A stretch of DNA of 9,893 nt from Bacillota bacterium. GTDB taxonomy: Bacteria > Bacillota > Clostridia > Christensenellales > QAND01. The position numbers were made by a program, and so were the translations under genes. This document shows positions 1 to 6,172 of this stretch, one piece after another. The stretch's first letter is position 1, and every line of letters begins with the position of its first letter. Below the pieces are notes generated by a model. The model was given only the letters and a program-made list of their open reading frames with translations, had not been told where the DNA came from and made no database searches. The stretch is from contig DXZF01000313.1 of the NCBI GenBank assembly GCA_019415425.1, positions 1 through 9,893 of the forward strand, read 5' to 3'.

Positions 1-715
1 GTGCACCACAGTCCAAAAAGTCCTGTTGCGTCAGTACCATCATCGCTGCGCGATCCTCGCACAACATCTCGATGGAGTCCAACGCGCGCCCCAGCAGCCT
101 GGTCTTGCTCAACTTGCGCCTTTGATAGATTTCGCGCACCAGCTTTTGCATATCCGCCCCCGCCTGCACCAATTGCGCGGCGAGCATCAGGGTGTTCGGC
201 GTGGTATTGCTGTGCTGGAAATGGCCGGTATCGGTGGAAATGGCGGTGAGCAGGCACTGGGCGATCTGCGCATCCACGCGCACCCCCAGCTCGTTTAGCA
301 CTGAAAAAATCAGCTCTCCTGTGGCGCAGGCCTTTGGCTCCACCCAATGCAGGTGACCGTACCCGTCGTTGGAGACATGATGGTCGATATTGATCACCAT
401 TTTGGCCGCGGACAACGCGGCCTGCACGGTGGTGCCCGCACGGGCGCGGTCGGCGCAATCCACGCAGATGAGCACCTTATGCGCAACATCCGCCACCGTA
501 TGCTGAATCAGTTGCGCGCAGGGCAACGACCGGTATAGCTCCGGCACTTCGTCCACGCACACCAACTCCACTCGTTTTTCCAACTGCATCAGGCCCATGG
601 CCAATGCAAACAAGGACCCCAATGCATCGCCATCGGGGTTCTCGTGACAAATGACGGCAAAGTCCGTCTGCTGTTGTAGGCATTGCACAATGGCGGCAAG
701 GTCATTGTTTTTCAT
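1..715 (-). CDS. nrnA: DHH-family oligoribonuclease / pAp phosphatase NrnA (3' end cut off by window)
   Basis: Cytoplasmic DHH/DHHA1 phosphoesterase. Family members degrade 2-5 nt RNAs and often dephosphorylate 3'-phosphoadenosine 5'-phosphate. About 238 codons are visible; family members are about 310-320 residues, so most of the C-terminal DHHA1 substrate-binding domain lies outside. Translating the minus strand from the ATG at 715 gives the metal-site motifs in order: HENPDGDALGS at residues 24-34, Asp86 in VDCADR, the signature DHH at 111-113 (IDHHVSN), and Asp162 in STDTGHF followed by a HSNTTPNTL stretch. These cover the expected Mn-binding aspartates and histidines. The start is supported by an AGGTGG Shine-Dalgarno at 725-730, nine bases upstream. 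The gene overlaps the end of rbfA by 14 bases, so translation is probably coupled. Placement after rbfA is standard in Bacillota. The family is certain; activity on RNA versus pAp is inferred. Confidence 0.93.
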   Translation of the reverse strand, partial: MKNNDLAAIVQCLQQQTDFAVICHENPDGDALGSLFALAMGLMQLEKRVELVCVDEVPELYRSLPCAQLIQHTVADVAHKVLICVDCADRARAGTTVQAALSAAKMVINIDHHVSNDGYGHLHWVEPKACATGELIFSVLNELGVRVDAQIAQCLLTAISTDTGHFQHSNTTPNTLMLAAQLVQAGADMQKLVREIYQRRKLSKTRLLGRALDSIEMLCEDRAAMMVLTQQDFLDCGA

Positions 716-1061
716 CGTTCTTTACCACCTGGTCGATCAGCTTTGACATGTTGACGGCATAGGCAATGGAATCGTCTTGCACAAAGTGCAATTCGGGAAC
801 GCGCCGCAAATCCAACCGCCCTGCCAGCGCACGGCGGATAAAGCCGCCCGCACGCTGTAGCGCCTGCGTCGTTTGCTCGCGCTGCGCCTCATCGCCCATC
901 ACGCTGACGTAGATCTTGGCGTGCGCCAAATCGCGCGTAACCTCTGCGCGCACAACGCTGACCATGGCGGCAAGGCCGGGGTCTTTGACGTCGTTTGCGA
1001 GGATTGCCTCTATTTCACGCCGCACCTCTTCATTGATGCGCTGAGATCGAAAACCTGCCAT
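702..1061 (-). CDS. rbfA: 30S ribosome-binding factor RbfA
   Basis: Small KH-like protein that binds the immature 30S subunit near the 5' helix of 16S rRNA and assists late maturation and cold adaptation. The 119-residue length is normal for the family. Family-typical blocks are visible: RSQRINEEVRREIEAIL at the N-terminus, VKDPGL at 25-30, VTRDLAHAKIYVSVMGDE at 41-58, the AGG turn at 71-73 that replaces the GxxG loop of ordinary KH domains, and PELHFVQDDSI near the C-terminus. Its ATG shares one base with the infB TAA stop (TAATG at 1059-1063), with a GGAG about eight bases upstream inside the infB end, so coupling to IF-2 translation is likely. The last codons overlap the nrnA start. Nothing unusual was seen. 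Confidence 0.96.
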   Translation of the reverse strand: MAGFRSQRINEEVRREIEAILANDVKDPGLAAMVSVVRAEVTRDLAHAKIYVSVMGDEAQREQTTQALQRAGGFIRRALAGRLDLRRVPELHFVQDDSIAYAVNMSKLIDQVVKNDEKQ

Positions 1062-3817
1062 TACTGCTCCACTTCCTGCTCGGTGAAGGCCTCGATGATA
1101 TCGCCTTCTTTGATGTCATTATAGTTTTGCAGGCTCAGGCCGCATTCATACCCGGAAGATACTTCGCGCACGTCATCCTTAAAGCGCTTGAGCGAGGCAA
1201 GCTTGCCCTCGTAGATCACTACGTTGTCGCGCAGCAGGCGGACGCTCGCATTGCGCACCATCTTGCCGGACTGCACCATGCAACCTGCAATCGTGCCGAC
1301 GGAAGATACCTTAAACGTCTCACGCACCTCGGCCGTACCGAGGGCGACTTCCTCAAAGACCGGCTCCAGCAGGCCCTTCATGGCCTTTTCGATGTCCTCA
1401 ATGGCATTGTAAATGACGCGGTACAGGCGAATGTCCACATTTTCGCGCTCGGCCGCGATGCGAGCCGGGCCGTCCGGGCGCACGTTGAAGCCAATGATGA
1501 TGGCATTGGATGCGCTGGCCAGCATGACGTCGCTGACCACGATCGCACCGGCACCCCCATGGATGCAGCGCACGCGCACCTGATCGTTGGACAGTTTTTC
1601 CAGCGAGGAGCGCACCGCTTCCACAGAGCCCTGCACGTCTGCCTTGACGATGATATTGAGATCTTTGATCTCGCCTTCGGAAATCTTCTCGAACAGATCG
1701 TCCAGCGATACGCGCGCCGTCATCTTCATCTGCTCGCTCTTGATCTTGGCCTTGCGCTCTTCGACGACCTGCCTGGTCAGTGCGCTGTCCTCCACGGCGT
1801 AGAGGAGATCGCCTGCCTCCGGCACATAGTCAAAGCCCAGAATCTCAACCGGCATGCTGGGCCCAGCCGATTCCACCCGCTCGCCCGCATCGTTGAGCAT
1901 GGCGCGCACGCGTCCGCTGGCCGTACCGGCGACCACCGTCTGCCCCACGCGCAGCGTGCCGTTCTGCACCAGCACCGTGGCAACGGGGCCGCGGCCCTTG
2001 TCCAATTTGGCCTCCACGATCGTGCCCTTGGCCAGCCGGTTGGGGTTGGCACGCAGCTCCAGCACATCGGTGACGAGCAGGATCATTTCCAGCAAATTGT
2101 CGATGCCTTCACCCGTCTTGGCGGATACCGGCACAATGACGGTGTCGCCGCCCCACTCTTCCCACACGAGGCCGTGCTCCGTCAGTTCCTGCCGTACGCG
2201 CTCGACGTTGGCTTCCGGCAAATCGATCTTGTTGATGGCCACAATGATGGGCACCTCCGCCGCCTTGGCGTGGTTGATTGCCTCCACCGTTTGCGGCATG
2301 ATGCCATCGTTTGCCGCCACCACCAGGATGACGGCATCTGTGACCTGCGCGCCGCGCGCACGCATGGCGGTAAACGCCTCATGCCCGGGCGTATCCAGGA
2401 AGGTGATGGTCTCCCCGTTGCACTCGACGCAGTACGCGCCGATATGCTGGGTGATGCCGCCCGCTTCGCCCGCCGTGACGCGGGTAGAACGGATTTTGTC
2501 CAAAAGCGAAGTCTTTCCGTGGTCTACGTGACCCATGATGGTCACCACCGGCGGGCGTTTGACCAGCTGATCTTCGGTATCCGGCTGATCGACGGCGCTG
2601 AGCGCGTCCTCCGCCGTGCGCTCCAGCTTCTGTTCCAATTCCACGCCGAAGTCGCTCGCGACCAGGGCCGCGGTGTCAAAGTCGATCTCGTTGTTGATCG
2701 TGGCAATCACACCCAGCATCATCAGCTTTTTGATGATTTCCGTGGCGGGCTTTCCGATGCGATCCGCCAACGTCTTGACCGTGACGGTTTCACCCGTGAT
2801 GACGGCCTTTTCAATCTTGACGGGCTCCGGCCGCTGCTGTTGCTGGTGCTTGCGCTTGGGCCTGCGGCCATAGCGCGTGTACTCTTCCTCCCCACCCATC
2901 TGGGCGCGGCGCTCGCGGTCCAGTGCCTTGCGGTTTTTGCTCTTCTTTTCGTTGTCGAACACGCGCACGTAACTGGAGCGATTGGGATCGTAGTTGCTGA
3001 CCTTGGCCTTTTTGTTGGCCGGTCCCGACATTGCGGCAGACAACCCGCCGCCCATCGGACGGCCGGGGCGATTTCCGCCAAAGGAACGCTGCCCTCCATC
3101 GCGCTGCTGGTATCCACCTGGGCGCCCGGAACGGTCGCCCTGCTGGCGCTGCTGATAGCCGCCCGGACGCCCGGAACGGTCGCCCTGCGGCCGTTGGCCA
3201 TCGCGCTGTCCACGGCGCGCCGCCTCCTCTTTGGCGCGCTGCGCATTGCGGATGGCCGCATCGTCGCGCAATACGCGGCCCTGCATGCGCGCCAGCCGTT
3301 CGGCCGGACGCTCAAACTTGGGCGCCGGAGCGGGCGCAGACGTCTGCGGCTGGGGGGATTGCTGCGGCGTCTGTTCTGCCTTTGGCTCCTGCGGCTTTTG
3401 TTGCGTCTGTACCGGCGGCTTCTCCTGCGGCGTCTCCGATGTGTGCGCGGCCTTTTCCTGGGCCGCTGAAGGCGTCGTGCGCTCGGCAGAAGGCGCCTGC
3501 TGCACAGGTGCTTCCGCCTCTTTGGCCTGCGGCGCCACCGGTTGTGTGACGACGGTCACCCGCTTCTCCGGCGCCTGTGCGACGGATTCTGCAGCGGGCG
3601 CAGCGGTTGCGGGAGCTTCCTGGCGGGCCGCTTCCCGTTGTAGCCGCTCTTCCTCGCGGGTGCGCTTGATCAGCTCACCTTCCAGCCGCTTGGCGGATTC
3701 GATGCGTGAAGTGATCTCCTTTTGCATCGCTGCAATCGCAGAAAGGCTCTCCTTGCTGCTGCGGGCGACCTCTCTGGCTACCTCGCCAATCTTCATCTTT
3801 GTCGTGTTCTGCGTCAT
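1061..3817 (-). CDS. infB: Translation initiation factor IF-2
   Basis: GTPase that delivers fMet-tRNA to the 30S P site and promotes subunit joining. The product has 918 residues, typical of the long forms. Layout: a short N-terminal helical segment (1-60) that only loosely resembles the usual IF2_N subdomain; a long low-complexity linker (about 65-330) rich in Ala/Gln/Pro, then Arg/Gly, with a 15-residue tandem repeat at 211-240; the conserved IF2_N-like domain (about 335-395, [19 protein letters not shown]); and the G domain. G motifs are intact: GHVDHGKT 429-436, GITQHIG 454-460, DTPGHE 475-480, NKID 529-532, SAKTGEG 565-571. Domains II to IV follow, ending in the fMet-tRNA-binding C2 region. 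The ATG overlaps the ylxQ stop as ATGA (3814-3817), with a purine tract of six G then AAAAGG directly upstream. Met8 is an alternative start but has no evident ribosome-binding site. Confidence 0.98.
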   Translation of the reverse strand: MTQNTTKMKIGEVAREVARSSKESLSAIAAMQKEITSRIESAKRLEGELIKRTREEERLQREAARQEAPATAAPAAESVAQAPEKRVTVVTQPVAPQAKEAEAPVQQAPSAERTTPSAAQEKAAHTSETPQEKPPVQTQQKPQEPKAEQTPQQSPQPQTSAPAPAPKFERPAERLARMQGRVLRDDAAIRNAQRAKEEAARRGQRDGQRPQGDRSGRPGGYQQRQQGDRSGRPGGYQQRDGGQRSFGGNRPGRPMGGGLSAAMSGPANKKAKVSNYDPNRSSYVRVFDNEKKSKNRKALDRERRAQMGGEEEYTRYGRRPKRKHQQQQRPEPVKIEKAVITGETVTVKTLADRIGKPATEIIKKLMMLGVIATINNEIDFDTAALVASDFGVELEQKLERTAEDALSAVDQPDTEDQLVKRPPVVTIMGHVDHGKTSLLDKIRSTRVTAGEAGGITQHIGAYCVECNGETITFLDTPGHEAFTAMRARGAQVTDAVILVVAANDGIMPQTVEAINHAKAAEVPIIVAINKIDLPEANVERVRQELTEHGLVWEEWGGDTVIVPVSAKTGEGIDNLLEMILLVTDVLELRANPNRLAKGTIVEAKLDKGRGPVATVLVQNGTLRVGQTVVAGTASGRVRAMLNDAGERVESAGPSMPVEILGFDYVPEAGDLLYAVEDSALTRQVVEERKAKIKSEQMKMTARVSLDDLFEKISEGEIKDLNIIVKADVQGSVEAVRSSLEKLSNDQVRVRCIHGGAGAIVVSDVMLASASNAIIIGFNVRPDGPARIAAERENVDIRLYRVIYNAIEDIEKAMKGLLEPVFEEVALGTAEVRETFKVSSVGTIAGCMVQSGKMVRNASVRLLRDNVVIYEGKLASLKRFKDDVREVSSGYECGLSLQNYNDIKEGDIIEAFTEQEVEQ
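3098..3187 (-). repeat. 45-bp tandem repeat (two units) in the IF-2 linker
   Basis: Two consecutive units encode IF-2 residues 211-225 and 226-240. Each unit reads [14 protein letters not shown] plus one further residue (Q in the first, D in the second). At DNA level the units are 3143-3187 and 3098-3142, and they differ mainly at a few synonymous positions. The region is Arg/Gly-rich and predicted disordered. A recent in-frame duplication by slippage or unequal recombination is the simplest explanation. Confidence 0.85.
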
Positions 3818-4137
3818 CCTTTTCCCCCCGTTGTTGGATCCCCATATAAGGCTTTTTCAATCTGTTCTGCCAACCCCTGATCCAGTATCGCCAAGCACAT
3901 GCGGCCCGGCTTCCCCGCCGCCTGGCAGGGCGCCTGCAAGAGGGCCATCGGCACTTTGTAGTACCGGCAGAGATCGGTATATTGTTTCTGCGTGTTCATG
4001 GCGCTTTCGCAATCCACGATCACGAGTTTGGCGCGACCGCCCTTGACGGCTTTTTCCACCGCCAGCGCGCCCACCACCAGCCTACGGCCACGCGCGGCCA
4101 GGCCGATGAGGTTATGCGCTCTACTGTGTTGCTGCAC
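3814..4137 (-). CDS. ylxQ: L7Ae/L30e-family RNA-binding protein YlxQ
   Basis: Small RNA-binding protein of the L7Ae/L30e/S12e/Gadd45 fold, related to kink-turn binders. Its cellular role in Bacillota is not well defined. Visible family blocks are [33 protein letters not shown] in the N-terminal half (quoted in part: [15 protein letters not shown], then [14 protein letters not shown]) and [18 protein letters not shown] in the C-terminal half. No ATG start exists. Reading upstream, the frame closes at TGA 4156-4158, leaving TTG at 4146 (110 residues) or GTG at 4137 (107 residues). The only Shine-Dalgarno (AAAGAGGA, core 4149-4152) sits 2-3 bases from TTG but at good distance for GTG, so GTG is preferred. 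Either start overlaps the ylxR end (17 or 26 bases). The stop overlaps the infB ATG as ATGA, indicating coupling. Confidence 0.9.
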   Translation of the reverse strand: MQQHSRAHNLIGLAARGRRLVVGALAVEKAVKGGRAKLVIVDCESAMNTQKQYTDLCRYYKVPMALLQAPCQAAGKPGRMCLAILDQGLAEQIEKALYGDPTTGGKG

Positions 4138-4381
4138 GCTTTTCAATTTCCTCTTTCAACTGTGCAAGCACCTGCGGCGATAGCCGCACGCTGCGAGATT
4201 TTTGTGCCATTTGCAGGCATTGCATATCGGGGCAGATGTACGCCCCACGCCCATTCTGTTTGCCGGTCGGGTCTGCGGCCATCTCCCCTTCCTTGGGGAT
4301 GACAACGCGCAGCAATTCCTTTTTGGGCTTCATCTGCTTGCATCCGATGCACATGCGCATGGGCACTTTGCCACGTTTCAT
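4121..4381 (-). CDS. rnpM: YlxR / RnpM family RNA-binding protein (DUF448)
   Basis: Small basic protein of the YlxR family. Studied Bacillota members bind RNA, and one has been reported to modulate RNase P, hence the name RnpM. The 86 residues show the family signature in full: RMCIGCKQMKPKKELLRVV near the N-terminus with Cys11 and Cys14, GRGAYIC at 44-50, and further cysteines at 50 and 55 (CPDMQC). The four cysteines suggest a possible metal site, though this is not proven for the family. The ATG lies eight bases after the nusA stop, with GGAG about 11 bases upstream in the nusA tail. The 3' end overlaps ylxQ. Position between nusA and ylxQ is the conserved Bacillota arrangement. The family call is secure; the RNase P role is from knowledge of homologues. 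Confidence 0.95.
   Translation of the reverse strand: MKRGKVPMRMCIGCKQMKPKKELLRVVIPKEGEMAADPTGKQNGRGAYICPDMQCLQMAQKSRSVRLSPQVLAQLKEEIEKRAATQ
4149..4155 (-). promoter_or_regulatory. Shine-Dalgarno that decides the ylxQ start
   Basis: The minus strand reads AAGAGGA here, inside the last codons of ylxR. It leaves only 2-3 bases before the TTG at 4146 but 11 bases before the GTG at 4137, so GTG is the better supported ylxQ start. Confidence 0.45.
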
Positions 4382-4389
4382 GGTGTTTG

Positions 4390-5556
4390 TTACTCCGTCT
4401 GTTCAGTATCGTCCGCTTCAAACAGCGGCTCCTGCGGATCGGGCGCCTGCATCGCAATTTCCTGTTGCTCCTGCTCCATGCGCTCCTGCTCCAAAAGTTC
4501 TTCATACAGTTCCTGCGCCTGCGACTGGCTCTTGATATCCGTCTTCCAACCCGTCAGCCGCGCTGCCAGTTTGGCGTTGATCCCCTTCATTCCAATGGCG
4601 AGCGAGAGCTGGTTGTCCGGCACGACGACCTTGGCCGCGCGCTCCGCCTCGTTGATCTGCACCATGATGACCTTGGCCGCGCTGAGGCTGGCGGCGATGA
4701 ATTCAATCGGGTCGGCACTCCACGGAATGATGTCGATCTTCTCGCCGTTCAACTCTTCCACAATGCGCTCGACGCGGCTGCCCTTGGGTCCGACGCAGCT
4801 GCCGACCGCATCCACCTGCGGATCCGACGAATACACGGCCACCTTGCTGCGCACCCCCGGCTCGCGCGAGATCGCCTTGATCTGCACGACGCCGTCCATC
4901 ACTTCGGGAATCTCCAATTCAAACAGGCGCTTGATCAACTCGCGGTTGCGGCGCGAGACGATGACAGGCGTCTCCTTGCCGCGCACTTCGCGATCCACCT
5001 TGAGCACATAGACTTTCAATCGATCGCCCGGGCGATACACTTCGCCGTCCACCTGCTCACTGATCGGCAGAAGGCCCTCGTGCCGCCCCAGTTCGATATA
5101 GACGTTTCCGTTTTCCACGCGCTGGATGACGCCCGTCATCAGTTCGTAGAGCTTATCGCTAAACTCGCTCACCATGCGATCGCGCTCGGCCTCTTTGAGC
5201 CGCTGCAGCAGCACCTGTTTGGCCGTCTGCGCCGCAATGCGGCCAAAGGATTGCGGCGTGGAATCGAACTCCAGAATATCTCCCAATTCGTGCGCACCGT
5301 ACTGGTTCGCTTCGGAAAGCGTGATGTACGACATCGGGTCGAAGTCCCCGCTGTCGTCCGGGATCACTTCCTTTTGTGCAAACACTTTGAATTCGCCCGT
5401 CTCGCGGTTGACCTCGGCGCGCACATTGCCCTCGGTGCCGTAATGGTTGCGGTACGCCTTTTTCAGGGATTCCTCAATGGCGTCGTACAAAATCTGCTGA
5501 TCGATGCCGCGCTCTTTTTCCAGCGCCGCAATCGCCTCTACCAAACCGTTGTTCAT
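4390..5556 (-). CDS. nusA: Transcription termination/antitermination factor NusA
   Basis: RNA polymerase-binding elongation factor that modulates pausing, intrinsic termination and antitermination. The 388 residues match the short Bacillota form, without the C-terminal acidic repeats of enterobacteria. Domains: N-terminal RNAP-binding domain (about 1-130, starting MNNGLVEAIAALEKERGID), S1 domain (about 135-205, TGVIQRVENGNVYIELG), KH1 with the GPKG loop at 256-259 (GSCVGPKGSRVERIVEEL), and KH2 with GMKG at 322-325 (LAIGMKGINAKLAARLTGWK). A Glu/Gln-rich acidic tail runs from 347 to 388. The KH2 loop is unusual: I expect GKxGQN in most NusA proteins, but here it is GMKGIN. The ATG is preceded by AGGAGG (5568-5573) with an 11-base spacer. 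The gene lies 22 bases after rimP and eight before ylxR. Confidence 0.98.
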   Translation of the reverse strand: MNNGLVEAIAALEKERGIDQQILYDAIEESLKKAYRNHYGTEGNVRAEVNRETGEFKVFAQKEVIPDDSGDFDPMSYITLSEANQYGAHELGDILEFDSTPQSFGRIAAQTAKQVLLQRLKEAERDRMVSEFSDKLYELMTGVIQRVENGNVYIELGRHEGLLPISEQVDGEVYRPGDRLKVYVLKVDREVRGKETPVIVSRRNRELIKRLFELEIPEVMDGVVQIKAISREPGVRSKVAVYSSDPQVDAVGSCVGPKGSRVERIVEELNGEKIDIIPWSADPIEFIAASLSAAKVIMVQINEAERAAKVVVPDNQLSLAIGMKGINAKLAARLTGWKTDIKSQSQAQELYEELLEQERMEQEQQEIAMQAPDPQEPLFEADDTEQTE

Positions 5557-5578
5557 TTCCCCTGCTTCCTCCTAAACA

Positions 5579-6040
5579 TCACTCAAACACGACCACGGGC
5601 CGTACGCGCGAAACGTCGGCCAGGGCAAACGCCAGATCGCCCGCATCCGTGCGAATCACAATTCCCGCTTGTGGATCGTAGGAAATGAGCTCGCCCGTAT
5701 GCTTTTTCTTGCCGTATGCGGCCCTGTACAGCCCCACTTCCACCTCTTTGCCGATGGCCTCCAAGAAGTCCGCCGGACGCTTGAGCGGCCGGTCGATCCC
5801 CGGCGAGGAGACGCTCAGGTAATAGGGGTCTGCAATGGGGTCCAGTTCATCCAAAATAGGGTCGATCGCCCGGGAGACCGCCTCGCAGTCGTCCAGGCTC
5901 ACGCCCCCCTCGCAGTTGATATAAACCGTCAATACCAAATTGCCGTGTTCCCTTGCAATCTCCACATCGACAATGCGGTAGCCCATGCCCTCCACCGTGG
6001 GAAGGATGGCCTGTTCAATCCGGTCCGTTGTCTTTGACAA
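5579..6040 (-). CDS. rimP: Ribosome maturation factor RimP (TTG start)
   Basis: Cytoplasmic factor that binds free 30S subunits and promotes assembly of the S12 region. From the TTG at 6040 the product is 153 residues, the usual family length, and begins MSKTTDRIEQAILPTVEG, where homologues begin. Conserved blocks: GYRIVDVEI at 20-28, VYINCEGGVSLDDCEAVSRA at 39-58, and DPYYLSVSSPGIDRPLK at 71-87, then a C-terminal SH3-like domain. The frame stays open back to a TTG at 6145, which would give 188 residues, but that extension has no family resemblance and translates through the hairpin at 6069-6090 and the candidate promoter. A GTG at 6061 lacks a ribosome-binding site, whereas AAGGGCGG (6051-6058) precedes TTG 6040 by ten bases. 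First gene after the leader and probably the first gene of the promoter-proximal transcript. Confidence 0.93.
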   Translation of the reverse strand: MSKTTDRIEQAILPTVEGMGYRIVDVEIAREHGNLVLTVYINCEGGVSLDDCEAVSRAIDPILDELDPIADPYYLSVSSPGIDRPLKRPADFLEAIGKEVEVGLYRAAYGKKKHTGELISYDPQAGIVIRTDAGDLAFALADVSRVRPVVVFE

Positions 6041-6050
6041 TCTACTGATT

Positions 6051-6058
6051 CCGCCCTT
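6051..6058 (-). promoter_or_regulatory. Probable rimP ribosome-binding site
   Basis: AAGGGCGG on the minus strand, ten bases before the TTG at 6040. It is an imperfect AAGGAGG-like match. It is the only such site near any of the possible rimP starts and therefore favours the 153-residue form. Confidence 0.5.
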
Positions 6059-6108
6059 CACATGTAGAAAGAGTGGGAAATCCCACTCTTCACTCTTCGC
6101 AACTTCAT
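6058..6108 (-). other. Possible 16-codon leader ORF ahead of rimP
   Basis: Reads ATG at 6108 to TGA at 6058-6060 and would encode MKLRRVKSGISHSFYM. It spans the hairpin completely and stops 17 bases before the rimP TTG. If transcription starts near 6110, as the candidate promoter predicts, the ATG is almost at the 5' end, so translation would be leaderless. There is no Shine-Dalgarno. It could equally be a chance frame through a structured RNA. Confidence 0.2.
6069..6090 (-). promoter_or_regulatory. Hairpin in the rimP leader
   Basis: Perfect inverted repeat with 10-bp arms (minus strand AAGAGTGGGA and TCCCACTCTT) separated by two bases; the innermost A:T pair would open to give a TTT-type tetraloop. 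A second copy of the 5' arm core, GAAGAGTG, lies directly upstream (about 6088-6096) and could compete for the 3' arm. The tail after the stem (TCTACATG) is not a U-run, so this is not a standard terminator. It lies between the candidate transcription start and the rimP ribosome-binding site, suggesting a regulatory or stabilising 5' UTR element. Confidence 0.7.
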
Positions 6109-6116
6109 ACGCACAC

Positions 6117-6145
6117 ATGTTAGCACATCTGAAGAAGGAATGCAA
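6117..6145 (-). promoter_or_regulatory. Candidate sigma-70-type promoter for the rimP-nusA-infB operon
   Basis: On the minus strand a -35 like TTGCAT (6140-6145) is followed by a 17-base spacer and TAACAT (6117-6122), preceded by TG with one base between (TGC-TAACAT), i.e. an extended -10. The match is three of six bases at -35 and four of six at -10, with optimal spacing and the extended TG as extra support. The predicted start is near 6110, giving a leader of about 70 bases before rimP. It lies just past the cimA stop, exactly where an operon boundary would be expected. Confidence 0.5.
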
Positions 6146-6172
6146 GCCATGTTTGCGCGCAAAAGGCCTTCT

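Noticed and set aside
1..538. Small plus-strand and other-frame open frames at the left edge
   Set aside because: They overlap the minus-strand nrnA, whose DHH motifs are all present. That gene is easily missed because it runs off the window without a stop.
1127..3469. A 780-codon open frame on the plus strand opposite infB
   Set aside because: It is in exact codon register with infB, so its stops would need TTA, CTA or TCA codons in infB, which this GC-rich gene rarely uses. The translation is His/Arg/Leu-rich with no recognisable domain, while infB has every IF-2 motif.
4387..5688. A 433-codon open frame on the plus strand opposite nusA
   Set aside because: Same in-register antisense effect of codon bias; NusA domains on the minus strand are unmistakable and the plus-strand product resembles nothing.
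6069..6090. Reading the rimP leader hairpin as an intrinsic terminator for cimA
   Set aside because: The stem is strong enough, but the downstream bases are TCTACATG rather than a U-run, and it lies after the candidate rimP promoter rather than next to the cimA stop.
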